Source: an uncultured Coriobacteriaceae bacterium
GTDB taxonomy: Bacteria > Actinomycetota > Coriobacteriia > Coriobacteriales > Coriobacteriaceae
DNA length: 64,000 nucleotides
Assembly (NCBI GenBank): GCA_944319885.1
Contig: CALUFC010000002.1
Span: 80,987 to 144,986, forward strand
Direction of reading: 5' to 3'
The notes under the pieces were generated by a model. That model worked only from the letters and a program-made list of their open reading frames with translations. It searched no databases and had not been told where the DNA came from. Within the stretch, counting starts at the first letter, position 1. Each line of letters opens with the position of its first letter. Made by a program: the position numbers and the translations under genes. Below, piece by piece: positions 8,477-17,355 of the stretch.

Positions 8477-9427
8477 CTAGCCGCGAACGCGGCGGGCGAT
8501 ACGGTCTGAAAGCGAAATCTTCTCGGCACGGTTCTTGCCCCAGAAAATGAGCGCGACCATGCCCGGACCCACGTGGGCGCCGATCGTAGGCCCCACCGAG
8601 CCGCGGATGATGGTGAGATCGGCGCAGCCCGGCTCCTTGCGCACCGCAGCCTCCACCCAATCGCCGTCCTTCTCGGCATCGGCGGTCACGATGGTGAGCG
8701 GCATCGAGGCGTCGAGCACGTAGTTCTCCTGGAACGACTTGACGAGACCCTTGAGCGCCTTCTTGCGGCCACGGCTCACGCCCGTGAGCGAGAGCGAGCC
8801 CGCCAGATCGAACGAAAGCGAGGCCTTCACATCGAGCTTGGAGGAGAGCTGCGCCGCCGCGGGCGGGATGCGGCCGCCGGCAGCAAGCGAATCCAGGCTG
8901 TCCAAGGTGAAGTAGCCGTGGACATAGGTCTTGGCCTCGTCCGCCCACGCCGCCAGCTCGGCTGCGGAGAGCCCGTTGGCGCGCTGGCGCACCGCCTCGA
9001 GCGCCAGCAGCTCGCCGCAGGCGCATGGCAGCGCGTTATCCACCACATAGAGCTCGAACGCGGGGTACTGGGCGCGCACCTGCTCGGCTGCCTGGCAGGC
9101 GAACTCATAGCTCGACGAGAGCGCGCTCGTGAAGCACAGATACACCGTGGGCGTGCCCTCTTCGGCGCATTGCGTGAAAAACTCCAGGTACCGGCCGAGC
9201 GAGATGGCCGAGGTGGACATCTTCACGCCGGAGCGAATCTGATCGTAGAACTCCTTGGGCGTAATCGATGTCCAGATATCGTCGGTCTTCTCGACGCCAT
9301 CGACGATATACGGGAATCCAAGGATATCCACATCGAGGGTCGCGGCGATCTCTGGCGTGAGATCGGCGCAGGTGTCGACTACGATGCGGTAACGGTTTGC
9401 GTGACCGGAGGCGGAATGCTCAGCCAT
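8477..9427 (-). CDS. DegV family fatty-acid-binding protein
   Basis: 316 residues. DegV proteins bind fatty acids and in Gram-positive bacteria deliver them to the fatty-acid kinase FakA. Family marks: N-terminal IVVDTCADLTPEIA, the MSTSAISLGRYLEFF motif, CFTSALSSSYEFA, and the C-terminal IRGSVGPTIGAHVGPGMVALIFWG. First gene of a minus-strand operon; AAAGGTGA precedes ATG 9427. No fakA gene is in the window, so the lipid role is from family knowledge. Confidence 0.93.
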   Translation of the reverse strand: MAEHSASGHANRYRIVVDTCADLTPEIAATLDVDILGFPYIVDGVEKTDDIWTSITPKEFYDQIRSGVKMSTSAISLGRYLEFFTQCAEEGTPTVYLCFTSALSSSYEFACQAAEQVRAQYPAFELYVVDNALPCACGELLALEAVRQRANGLSAAELAAWADEAKTYVHGYFTLDSLDSLAAGGRIPPAAAQLSSKLDVKASLSFDLAGSLSLTGVSRGRKKALKGLVKSFQENYVLDASMPLTIVTADAEKDGDWVEAAVRKEPGCADLTIIRGSVGPTIGAHVGPGMVALIFWGKNRAEKISLSDRIARRVRG

Positions 9428-9450
9428 TCGACGTCACCTTTCAACAACAA

Positions 9451-9476
9451 GGCGGCCATCCGCATGGATGGCCGCC
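9451..9476 (-). terminator. Hairpin terminator between hpf and degV
   Basis: A perfect 11-bp inverted repeat GGCGGCCATCC/GGATGGCCGCC with a 4-base loop, 28 bases after the hpf stop. On the minus strand it is followed by TTGTTGTTG, a weak T-rich tract. Confidence 0.7.
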
Positions 9477-9503
9477 GCCTGTACGCATGCTTTCTGCGTT
9501 ATT

Positions 9504-10088
9504 TTACTCGTCGAGCGCCTCGATCTTCGGCTTGATGATGCCATATCCACCATTCTTACGGTGATACACCACATTGATGAGCCCGGTGGTGGCGTTCTCG
9601 AAGACATAGAAGTCATGCCCCAAAAGATCGGTCTGGATGAGCGCCTGCTCCTCGGTCATGGGCGTGATCTCGATGACCTTCTCACGAACAAGCTGATCGT
9701 CCTCTTCCTCGGGAATGAGGAGGTCGGCCAGATCGTCGACGCGCTCAACCGGAGCGACCTCGGCTGCGGAGGCGCCCTGCTGACGGTTGTCGATCACCTT
9801 GGTCTTGTACTTGCGCAGCTGGCGGGTCACTTTGTCGGCGGCCATGTCGATCGCCGAGTACATGTCCTCGCCGTGCTCTGCCACGCGAATCACGGCCCCA
9901 CGGGCACGCACCGTGACCTCCACGATCGCCGGCTTGGGATTCGCAGGGTTCTTCTCGTAGCGAAGCACGACATCACAGGTCATGGGCTCGATGTCAAAAA
10001 CTTTGAGGGCCTCGCCGATCTTCTCGTCAACATGAGCGCGCAGGGCATCGGTTACCGTGGTCTTGCGTCCCGATACGATGATCTCCAT
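9504..10088 (-). CDS. hpf: Ribosome hibernation promoting factor, long form
   Basis: Binds the 30S decoding region in stationary phase and joins two ribosomes into inactive 100S dimers. 194 residues: an N-terminal S30AE/RaiA domain (1-100, with VTVRARGAVIRVAEHGEDMYSAIDMAADKV and RQLRKYKTKV) and a C-terminal dimerisation domain (about 130-190, with MTEEQALIQTDLLGHDFYVFEN and HRKNGGYGIIKPK), so it is the long form. The start is ATG 10088, with AGGAG eight bases upstream; an earlier in-frame start has no ribosome site. Confidence 0.95.
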   Translation of the reverse strand: MEIIVSGRKTTVTDALRAHVDEKIGEALKVFDIEPMTCDVVLRYEKNPANPKPAIVEVTVRARGAVIRVAEHGEDMYSAIDMAADKVTRQLRKYKTKVIDNRQQGASAAEVAPVERVDDLADLLIPEEEDDQLVREKVIEITPMTEEQALIQTDLLGHDFYVFENATTGLINVVYHRKNGGYGIIKPKIEALDE

Positions 10089-10298
10089 GCTTGGCTCCTT
10101 TTCTATCCGGGGACAATACGTGTATCCACTTTGTACCCATATGCCCGCGCCCGCCATTCAGTCGATTGGCGAGCACGCCTGCAAGCCATCCGCCTACGCA
10201 ACAGCGACGCACGCCGAATTGAGCAAAGGCATGCGCCGCTGTTGGCGATAAGGTATGGTGTTTGGCCCGCACGGCCTGATGCGCACGCGCTGCGCGTA

Positions 10299-11225
10299 CT
10301 ACGACAGAGAATTGAGGCTGTCGGTCTCGTTGGCACCGTCTTCGGATGTTGTCTCGGTTGCATCGGGAATCGTCACGCCCGAGACCGCGCTGCCGGAAAG
10401 CGACAACGGCAGCGAGCCGTACCACGATGCATGCACCGCGTCGAGCGACCCGTCGGTGGTAATCGCATCGAGCGCCTGGCTCACCGCCTGCGTGAGCTCG
10501 GTGCTCTGCGCATTCATGGCGAAGCCATAGGCGCTCGTGGCGCCGATGGCACCAACGAACGACGTACCCGGATACGCGCGCGCAAGATACGCGCCGGACG
10601 CGGCGTCGCAGGCAACATATTGGACCTCGCCGGCGCCGAGCGCCTCGAAGCACTCGTTCACGTTGCTGAAGGTTTGCTGCGAGCTCACGATGTTCGCGCG
10701 CGCCAGCGCCTCCTGCGATGCCGAGCCATCCTGCACGGCGACCGTTGCCGCTGCGATATCGCTTGCCGTCACCGTGGCACCCTCCGCAGGCTTGCCGAAG
10801 ATGGCGATCGCGGTCTCGAGATAATCGCCGAAGACCGTCACCTCGGCGCTTTCATCGGTTGCGAGGGCGCCGACAAAGACATCCGCCTCACCCGAGGAAA
10901 GCACATCGGCGGGAGACACGGCCGAAACGATCTTAAGCTTGAGACCAAGACGCGCGGCGACGTCTGCCGCCACATCGACCGCATAGCCCTCGATCGAGCC
11001 GTCTGCCCCCACCATCGCCTGTGGCGCATCGGCCGTATCGACCGCGACGGTCAGGGTACCGGGCTGCACGAGCAGTGCGTCGTCTACCGCCTGCGCAACC
11101 TCGTGCGAGGGAGCCTCATCGAGCGCGGGCGTCATGAGCGAGCACGCGCTCAGGCTCACGATGGCAACCGCCGCGCACACCCCCGCCATAACCCGCGCGC
11201 CTACCCTGCTCAGCATTCTTACCAT
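10299..11225 (-). CDS. ABC-type amino-acid solute-binding lipoprotein
   Basis: Extracellular substrate-binding protein of the SBP_bac_3 family (about 308 residues from ATG 11225). It has a lipoprotein signal peptide: basic MVRMLSRVGARV, a hydrophobic core, and the lipobox LSAC with Cys near residue 28. The mature part has TLTVAVDTADAPQAM, GSIEGYAVDVAADVAARLGLKLKIV and DVFVGALATDESAEV, typical of periplasmic-binding-protein type II amino-acid binders; the C-terminus is Thr/Ser/Glu-rich. No permease or ATPase gene lies beside it, so it is an orphan binding protein. Ligand unknown. Confidence 0.87.
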   Translation of the reverse strand: MVRMLSRVGARVMAGVCAAVAIVSLSACSLMTPALDEAPSHEVAQAVDDALLVQPGTLTVAVDTADAPQAMVGADGSIEGYAVDVAADVAARLGLKLKIVSAVSPADVLSSGEADVFVGALATDESAEVTVFGDYLETAIAIFGKPAEGATVTASDIAAATVAVQDGSASQEALARANIVSSQQTFSNVNECFEALGAGEVQYVACDAASGAYLARAYPGTSFVGAIGATSAYGFAMNAQSTELTQAVSQALDAITTDGSLDAVHASWYGSLPLSLSGSAVSGVTIPDATETTSEDGANETDSLNSLS

Positions 11226-11530
11226 AGCACCGAACCTTCGATTCCATCCAAGGGCATGACACCCTGACTCGTTCCTCGATCCCCCAGCTGACCTGGTCTT
11301 TGCCCCCACACCTGCGCACCGGGGCGTTTGCTCAGCCGCCGCAGCGGCATCACGACTAACCCGCTCGCCCGCGGGGCGGAATTGCCCCAAGCATGTAGAA
11401 CGGACGGTGCGGCTTACCTCTAGGACGCGCCATGATCGCGCGCACGCGCACGTGCGCGCTTACGTGGGTCCCTTCGACCGCGTCTGTCATGGACTAGGGC
11501 TCGACGCCCGCAACCACAGCCTGAGGGAAC
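11226..11530 (-). other. Long GC-rich leader of the solute-binding protein gene
   Basis: About 300 bases between the putative transcription start near 11530 and the start codon, with no gene. It contains strong local pairing, for example a GCGCGCAC/GTGCGCGC segment around 11440-11460. I could not match it to any riboswitch or RNA family by eye. Confidence 0.35.
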
Positions 11531-11536
11531 GGCACG

Positions 11537-11542
11537 ATTATA
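11537..11542 (-). promoter_or_regulatory. -10 element upstream of the solute-binding protein gene
   Basis: On the minus strand a perfect TATAAT lies just after the comF stop codon, with a weak TTGGTA 15 bases before it. Transcription would start near 11530 and give an untranslated leader of about 300 bases. Confidence 0.45.
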
Positions 11543-11556
11543 GCATCGTTGCACAG

Positions 11557-12315
11557 CTACCAAACGCGTGCGAGCGCGAGGGCGTCGACAGAAGCTGCCC
11601 CAGCGCACACGAGCGCCCCGGCAGCCGCCGAGATGGTCGCACCCGTGGTGATCACGTCATCGAGCAGCAGAAGCCGCATCCCCTGCACGGATGCAACCAC
11701 TTCATAGGCGCCCTGAGCCGATGCCTGACGCGAGGCGCGTCCCAAAGCGCGCTGGTCGCTCGAGCCGTGCTTGGCGAGCGCGTCGAGCAGCGGCACGCCG
11801 GCGCACAGGCAAAACGATTGCGCGATCCGCTCCATATGATCGAACCCGCGGCGCCTGAACGCCGCCGCCGTTGCCGGCACGAATACGACTGCATCTGCCT
11901 GCGTGAGCATGCCGCCATAGCGCTCCGGCGCCACGTGCTCGGCATGCTCGGCGCACGCCAGCATGAGCTCGGCAAGCTCTGGCGCTAGGCGTCGCTCCCC
12001 GCCGTCCTTATAGGCTCTGATGATGCGCGGCAGCGGGCCGGAGAACCCCGCCAGCGCGAGACATCGCCCGTGATCGAGCACCGCTCCGGCGCACTCGGTG
12101 CACTGCAAGACGCCAAACGGAGCTCCGCATGAGCAGCAGCTCTGCCGCGGATCGATCAACTCGAGCGCAGCGAGGCACCGTTCGCAAATGAGCGCTCCGG
12201 GGCGCTCGCACCCCGCGCAGCGCGTGGGCGCAAGCACCTCGAGCACCGCCTCGCCGGCGGCGGCCATGATCCGGGCAGGCAGATGCCGTCCGGAAGCATA
12301 TGCGGCATCAAACAC
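11557..12315 (-). CDS. ComF family phosphoribosyltransferase-like protein
   Basis: ComF/GntX-type protein (252 residues from the GTG start): a Cys-rich zinc-binding N-terminal part (CAGC, CERC, CCSC, CTEC) followed by a phosphoribosyltransferase fold with the PRPP-binding motif LLLLDDVITTGATI near the C-terminus. In naturally competent bacteria ComF supports uptake of transforming DNA; elsewhere its role is unclear. GTG 12315 is chosen because GGAGGGAGGG lies six bases upstream; ATG 12333 is in frame but has no ribosome site. The ribosome site lies in a 12-bp hairpin (12320-12347). Confidence 0.88.
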   Translation of the reverse strand: MFDAAYASGRHLPARIMAAAGEAVLEVLAPTRCAGCERPGALICERCLAALELIDPRQSCCSCGAPFGVLQCTECAGAVLDHGRCLALAGFSGPLPRIIRAYKDGGERRLAPELAELMLACAEHAEHVAPERYGGMLTQADAVVFVPATAAAFRRRGFDHMERIAQSFCLCAGVPLLDALAKHGSSDQRALGRASRQASAQGAYEVVASVQGMRLLLLDDVITTGATISAAAGALVCAGAASVDALALARVW

Positions 12316-12319
12316 GCGC

Positions 12320-12347
12320 AACCCTCCCTCCATGCGGAGGAAGGGTT
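12320..12347 (-). promoter_or_regulatory. Hairpin that sequesters the comF ribosome-binding site
   Basis: On the minus strand AACCCTTCCTCC and GGAGGGAGGGTT pair over 12 positions (one G-U) around the loop GCAT. The 3' arm is the purine-rich ribosome site of comF, so comF should be translated poorly unless the hairpin opens. No T-run follows, so it is not a simple terminator. Confidence 0.5.
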
Positions 12348-12408
12348 GCTAGCTGCACTATGTTTTACCCGTGATGAAGTGCGCCTATGCGCCGGGCGGG
12401 CGTTGCGA

Positions 12409-13953
12409 TCAGCTCTCAGCGGATGACGAGGTGCCCTGGCCAGATCCGTCCTGCTTGGGCTTGCGCGACCGACGGCGACGACGGCGCTTCTGAGGCTGGT
12501 CTGCCGCAGCATCGGCATGATCGGTTGCCTGCGAGCGCGCCTTTGCCGCCGCGCCTCCCCCGTCGCCAGGACGGCGGCGCGTCACCTTCACCTCGCCCTC
12601 TTGCACCTGCTCGGCAACGGAGGGCACATCGGGCTTGGTGGCCTGAGTGGCATGGCGACGGCGCGAGCGACGGCGCGGCGCATCGTCGTTTGCAGCCGGC
12701 GTGCGCTTCTGCGCGGACGCGCGCTGCTCGGGCGCGGCGCCCTCTTCGCTCACATGACGGCGGCGACGGCGCGATGTCCCTTCGGTACGCTCTTCCTGGC
12801 GCGCGGGTGCTGCCTGCACCTCGGGCGCTGCGGCGCGCTTGCGACGGCGGCGGCTGGGCGCGGCGCCCTCGTTGGCAGCCGATGCGCCCTTGGCCTTGCC
12901 CGCGCTGCGCGCCGCACGGCCGGACGAGGCGCCTTTCTGAGCCTCTTCGCGCATGCGACGACGGCGCGGCGTGGGGCCCGATGTCGCGATCCTATCCGCC
13001 TGGCTGAGCCCGTCGCCCACGTCGATCCCGGCCTCGCGGTCGAGCTCCATGAGGGCGAGCGCGATATCGGGCGACTCGATCTTCTCGAGCACATCGCGCG
13101 TCACGCAATCGGGACGGCAGGCGCACTTCTGCTCTTCGGCGCGCTTCTTGCACGCATCCGAACAGCTCATGTCGGCGAGATTCACCCGGAAGACCTTGCC
13201 GCTCTCGAGACGCAGCACCAACTGCTCGCGCGGCGTATCGTACTCCTGGATCTTTGCCTTGCCCAGCGGCGTGTCGATCACGGCCTTCTTCTTGGGGGCG
13301 CGGCTCTTGAAGTCTTTGTACGCCTCGAACTCATAGCGCAGGCAGCACATGAGACGGCCGCATACACCCGAGATCTTCGACGAGTTGAGCGGGAGGTCCT
13401 GCTCTTTGGCCATGCGAATCGAAACCGGCTCGAACTGCCCGCCGAAGCGCGTGCAGCACAGCTCCTGACCGCACTGGGCATACCCGCCCGCCAGGCGCGT
13501 CTCGTCGCGCACGCCGATCTGGCGCATATCGACGCGGATGTGGAAAAACGAGGAGAGGTCTTTCACCAGCTGCCGGAAGTCCACGCGCTCCTCGGCAGCG
13601 AAATAGAATACGGCCTTCTCTCCCCCGAAGAGGTACTCGACGCCCACGGGTTTCATGTCGAGCCCGTTTTGCTTCACGAGACGCCGGAAATCGGACATGG
13701 CCGCCTCGCCACGGTCCACGAGCTCATCGGCGCGGTCGAGGTCTTCATCGGTTGCGATGCGCAGCACCGGCTTGAGCGGCGCTGCCAAATCGCGCTCCTC
13801 CACCTCATAGGGGTCCTCGAGCACCAAGCCCAGCTCGGTGCCGCGCTCGGTGGAGCAGACGGCGTGATCGCCCTCCATGATGTCCAACCCTTGCGGATCG
13901 AACCACAGGGCGCGGGAGGCAAACGGAAACTTAACGGGTACGACTACGGGCAT
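12409..13953 (-). CDS. PSP1-domain protein (RicT/YaaT-like) with basic RNA-binding-like tail
   Basis: 514 residues. Residues 1-290 form the PSP1 domain seen in Bacillus RicT (YaaT), a partner in the RNase Y specificity complex: ALWFDPQGLDIMEGDHAVCST at the start and GGYAQCGQELCCTRFGG ... CGRLMCCLRYEFEAY with the conserved cysteines that bind Fe-S in RicT; a further Cys cluster (CSDACKKRAEEQKCACRPDC) follows. Residues about 330-514 are low-complexity Arg/Lys/Ala/Pro with many RRRRR runs, probably for nucleic-acid binding. It overlaps the end of holB by 10 bases, the conserved tmk-holB-PSP1 order. Confidence 0.92.
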   Translation of the reverse strand: MPVVVPVKFPFASRALWFDPQGLDIMEGDHAVCSTERGTELGLVLEDPYEVEERDLAAPLKPVLRIATDEDLDRADELVDRGEAAMSDFRRLVKQNGLDMKPVGVEYLFGGEKAVFYFAAEERVDFRQLVKDLSSFFHIRVDMRQIGVRDETRLAGGYAQCGQELCCTRFGGQFEPVSIRMAKEQDLPLNSSKISGVCGRLMCCLRYEFEAYKDFKSRAPKKKAVIDTPLGKAKIQEYDTPREQLVLRLESGKVFRVNLADMSCSDACKKRAEEQKCACRPDCVTRDVLEKIESPDIALALMELDREAGIDVGDGLSQADRIATSGPTPRRRRMREEAQKGASSGRAARSAGKAKGASAANEGAAPSRRRRKRAAAPEVQAAPARQEERTEGTSRRRRRHVSEEGAAPEQRASAQKRTPAANDDAPRRRSRRRHATQATKPDVPSVAEQVQEGEVKVTRRRPGDGGGAAAKARSQATDHADAAADQPQKRRRRRRSRKPKQDGSGQGTSSSAES

Positions 13954-15086
13954 AGAAGCGCCTTCCTGATATCGAAGAGCATGACCTCGAAGGTCAGCTG
14001 GGGAGTTACGTTGCGGGCGATAGCTCGCTCGGCGGCGGATACGGCCTCGAGGGCGGCAAGGGCACCCACGGGACCAGTCGAGCGCACCAGGCGCTCCACG
14101 ATGTCGGCAGCGTCTTCGTTCACGATGCCGCCGGGAACGCCCTCAAGGACTGCGAGCACGTCGCGCAGCAGCGAGCGCGCGCTCGCCAGCACCTCCATGA
14201 TACCCGAACGCTCGCGCGCGTTGAGTTCGCGCTTGTTCCTGTCCTCAAGCTGCTTCAATGCTCCACGCGACAGGAAGTCGGCGTTCTCGGCGAGCACCGC
14301 CTCCTGCGTGGACTTCACCTCGTCGAGCGGGGCTTTCACCGCGACGACGAGCTCGCGGGCGGCATCGAGGATATCGAGGTTATCGGCATGGGGCAGCGCG
14401 TCGATGGCGCGCAGCATGCGCCGGCGGGCATCTTGCCTGCCCGCGCTCTTGAGAAACGCCACGGCACGCGTGGGGCTACCCGCCACCGCGACCGCCATGC
14501 GGCACCGCTCGAGCGGCACACCGCACGCCCGCTCCACGGCACGCGCCGCATCTTCGGGCGCGATCATGCGAAACGGCACGCACTGGCAGCGCGATACGAT
14601 GGTGGGCAAGATCGTCTCGGAAGAGGTGCCCAACAGGATGAATGTCACGCCCTGCGGCGGCTCCTCGAGGGTCTTGAGCAGCGCGTTGGCGGAATCGGCC
14701 TTGAGCTGCTCGGCTCGATCGATGATGTAGACCTTGGCGTGCGCACGGATGGGGGCAAGCGCCACGTCGTCGATGAGGTCGCGCGTTTGGGCGATCAGGT
14801 AGCCCGTCACGCTTTCGGGTGCGAGATAGTGCACATCGGGATGCGTGTGGCGCGCCACACGCACGCAGGCATCGCACGCGCTGCAGCCGCCCTTATCGCA
14901 GATGATTGCCTGCGCAAGCGCCCACGCGGCATCGAGCTTACCCGAACCGGGCGCACCCAGAAACAGGTAGGCATGCGAGGCGCGACCACTCGCGACGGCA
15001 CGCTCCAGAAACGCGCGCACGCGCGGCTGCGTATCGAGCTGCGCGATGAGCGAACGGGACGCCGCGCGCTCCGATGCCGGCATCAT
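13944..15086 (-). CDS. holB: DNA polymerase III delta-prime subunit
   Basis: Clamp-loader subunit (380 residues). AAA+ Walker A GAPGSGKL at about 44-51, a zinc site with four cysteines in CDKGGCSACDAC (63-74), KVYIIDRAEQLKADSANALLKTLEEPP as the Walker B and sensor region, and ILPTIVSRCQC with the SRC motif. The start is the first ATG of ATGATG at 15086, because GAGGAGG lies seven bases upstream and the ATGA overlaps the tmk stop. It overlaps the next gene by 10 bases, so tmk, holB and the PSP1 gene form one tightly coupled operon. Confidence 0.95.
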   Translation of the reverse strand: MMPASERAASRSLIAQLDTQPRVRAFLERAVASGRASHAYLFLGAPGSGKLDAAWALAQAIICDKGGCSACDACVRVARHTHPDVHYLAPESVTGYLIAQTRDLIDDVALAPIRAHAKVYIIDRAEQLKADSANALLKTLEEPPQGVTFILLGTSSETILPTIVSRCQCVPFRMIAPEDAARAVERACGVPLERCRMAVAVAGSPTRAVAFLKSAGRQDARRRMLRAIDALPHADNLDILDAARELVVAVKAPLDEVKSTQEAVLAENADFLSRGALKQLEDRNKRELNARERSGIMEVLASARSLLRDVLAVLEGVPGGIVNEDAADIVERLVRSTGPVGALAALEAVSAAERAIARNVTPQLTFEVMLFDIRKALLCP

Positions 15087-15769
15087 CGCCCCGCCTCCTC
15101 GACACAAGCGGGGATCGCAAACCCCGCGGCGCGGAGCTCGGCGAGCACCTCAGCATGAATCGCATCGATTTCGCGCGCCGCGTCGATGAGCTTCACGCGA
15201 GCCGGCTCCTCGGCCGCTATGGCCCGGAATCCCGCGGCAACGCGCTCTTGGAACGCGAGGCCCTTGGCCTCCATGCGGTCTTCGGCGCGGTTCGAGCGGC
15301 GCGACGCGGCCGTCTGCGCGTCGAGATCAAACACAAAGGTGACGAGCGGGCGGCACGCGCCCACCGCGAGCTCGTTGGCAACGCGCACGCGGTCGCGGTC
15401 GAGCCCGCCAGCGAATGCCTGGTAGCACGTCGTAGAATCGTAAAAGCGATCGCAGACGACCACCTTGCCCGCCGCGAGCGCCGGCTCGATCATCTCGTGC
15501 ACGAGCTGTGCACGCGCCGCCTCGTACAGCAGCAGCTCGCAGATGCCGCCCATCTCGCTATTGGCAGGATCGAGCAGCAGCGCGCGGATCTTCTCCGAGA
15601 TGGCGGCACCGCCCGGCTCGCGCAGGGCGAGCACGTCGTACCCGGCGCGCTCGAGCGCACGACACGCCAGACGCGCTTGCGTCGACTTACCGCACCCGTC
15701 GATGCCCTCGACCGTGATGAACGCGGGTGCCGGCGCCCGCAGCGCCCCCTTCGCCCTGTTCTGCGTCAT
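15083..15769 (-). CDS. tmk: Thymidylate kinase
   Basis: Phosphorylates dTMP to dTDP in the dTTP pathway. 228 residues with the P-loop EGIDGCGKST at 21-30, the DRFYDST motif (CDRFYDSTTCYQAFA), REPGG for dTMP binding, and the lid region RRSNRAEDRME. ATG 15769 has GAGGAA upstream and lies 20 bases after the preceding gene. Its TGA overlaps the start of holB. Confidence 0.96.
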   Translation of the reverse strand: MTQNRAKGALRAPAPAFITVEGIDGCGKSTQARLACRALERAGYDVLALREPGGAAISEKIRALLLDPANSEMGGICELLLYEAARAQLVHEMIEPALAAGKVVVCDRFYDSTTCYQAFAGGLDRDRVRVANELAVGACRPLVTFVFDLDAQTAASRRSNRAEDRMEAKGLAFQERVAAGFRAIAAEEPARVKLIDAAREIDAIHAEVLAELRAAGFAIPACVEEAGR

Positions 15770-15789
15770 TAGCTATCCGTTCCTCATCG

Positions 15790-17244
15790 CTACTCAGTCG
15801 TTGCAGCTCCGGCTTCGAGCAGGGTCAGGGTGTCCCGCGTAATCTGCAGCGTCTGATCCACCGAGAACACCGCCTCGGCTTGGCCTTGCTCGTCGCCCTG
15901 CGTGAAATCCATCGAGTTGACACCGCCCGTGGAGCCGGTGAACTCGATGAATCGGTATGTTGAAGCGTTCTTGTACGCCCCGGCCGCGGCCACGAATTCG
16001 TCGTACGTTGCCTCCGCGCCGTCGACGGTGAACGTCGTCGTACCGGTGCTCTCCTCGGGTGCTCCCTCGGCGTATTCGCCCCACATCGAGAGCTCCTCGG
16101 CGAACGAGCCGTCGTCCCGCATGCCCCAGAGCACCTCCCCGTAGCGCATGGGAACACCGGGGGCAGGTGTGGTGCCGGCGCTCTCGTAGCCGTCGAAGAA
16201 CAGATACACCTTGTTCTCGCGCGTGTACTGCGAGAGGAAGGTCGCGCCGCCGTTGGTGTAGGAAGCTCGCTGCTCATGGATGCATGCGATGGAGCCCTCG
16301 CCATCCTCCCCGCCGTCTGGGTCGTATGCCCAGACCTCGACGCGGTAGGTGTCCTCCGTCACTTGGAACGAATCCGCGAGGTTGTTGGTGGTGTAGGCAA
16401 CGAGCAGCTCCTCGAGGCCGTCGCCGTTGAAATCGATGGTTTGCGCCAGCACGAGACCGGTCGCGGCGCGCGTCGAGCCGCTCCAGACGTCCATAGCGGC
16501 GGGCTCGCCGTATGCATCGATAATCTCCTGGCATTTCGCCAGGTAGAGCGCATAGGATGCAGCGCGCGGGTCGACCTCCTCGGCAGGTTCCTCCTCATCG
16601 GCGACGTCGTCGCTCTCCGCCGGTGGCGGCACCACGATCTCATCGACCGCGTACTCGTTCTCCTCGGCGTACTCGATGGTAATTTCCTGCTCGATCTTGG
16701 TGTCGTTGTCGATGATCACCACGAGGTAATCGCCGTCCGGCACATCATCCATATCGGCGAAGGTGAAGCCGCCGTCGCCGGTCACCCGTACCTCGCGCAC
16801 CGGCTCGGCCTCCTTGGCCTCGCGGGCAAGCTCCTCAGACAGCTTCTCGTTGGCTGCGGAAAGCGCGTAGAGCCGCACGCGGTACGAGGTGAGAAATACC
16901 CCATCCTCGCCTTGCGGGCGGATGCGCGTGACGATCGAGGCCTGTGTGGCGCCATCGACGCCCGAGCCCGTGGACGCGCCCCGGGGGAGCAGCAAGAACA
17001 CTGCGACCATTGCGACGATCACGACAGCCGCCACTGCCAACGCGATGATCGGACCACGCCGCGGCTTCTTGCCATGAGGGTCACCGGGTGCGGACGTGCC
17101 GCCCGCCGGAGCGGATGCCTCGACGGTAACCTGCCCCTCCGCCGCAGAATCGCCGACGGCAGCGGGCTGCTTCACCGGCGCACCGCATGCCGTGCAAAAG
17201 GCGCTCCCTGGCTTGATCTCAGATCCACAGCTTGTGCAGAACAC
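15790..17244 (-). CDS. Zinc-ribbon membrane-anchored protein with extracellular domain
   Basis: 484 residues, GTG start at 17244 preceded by GGGGTGG. The N-terminal zinc ribbon FCTSCGSEIKPGSAFCTACG (CxxC...CxxC) is in the cytoplasm; a Pro/Ala linker and basic KKPRRG lead into one membrane helix at about 66-87. The outside part begins with a beta-rich, carboxypeptidase-regulatory-like region (TGDGGFTFADMDDVPDGDYLVVI), then a long domain containing DFNGDGLEELLVAY, an FG-GAP/EF-hand-like calcium motif. Function unknown; a paralogue-like zinc-ribbon gene lies upstream. Confidence 0.82.
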   Translation of the reverse strand: MFCTSCGSEIKPGSAFCTACGAPVKQPAAVGDSAAEGQVTVEASAPAGGTSAPGDPHGKKPRRGPIIALAVAAVVIVAMVAVFLLLPRGASTGSGVDGATQASIVTRIRPQGEDGVFLTSYRVRLYALSAANEKLSEELAREAKEAEPVREVRVTGDGGFTFADMDDVPDGDYLVVIIDNDTKIEQEITIEYAEENEYAVDEIVVPPPAESDDVADEEEPAEEVDPRAASYALYLAKCQEIIDAYGEPAAMDVWSGSTRAATGLVLAQTIDFNGDGLEELLVAYTTNNLADSFQVTEDTYRVEVWAYDPDGGEDGEGSIACIHEQRASYTNGGATFLSQYTRENKVYLFFDGYESAGTTPAPGVPMRYGEVLWGMRDDGSFAEELSMWGEYAEGAPEESTGTTTFTVDGAEATYDEFVAAAGAYKNASTYRFIEFTGSTGGVNSMDFTQGDEQGQAEAVFSVDQTLQITRDTLTLLEAGAATTE

Positions 17245-17355
17245 CGTCCACCACCCCGATTCTCATGCGCTGTGCCGCGCAGCCATGCTGTTCAAGCACG
17301 CGAACACAGCGTCCCGCCGCATGCTCGACACACGCAACGGGACGCTCGACAACAT

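Noticed and set aside
11280..11310. SRP RNA, suggested by ACCAGGTCAG on the minus strand
   Set aside because: The conserved GGAAG / AGCAG parts of the SRP RNA loop are absent.
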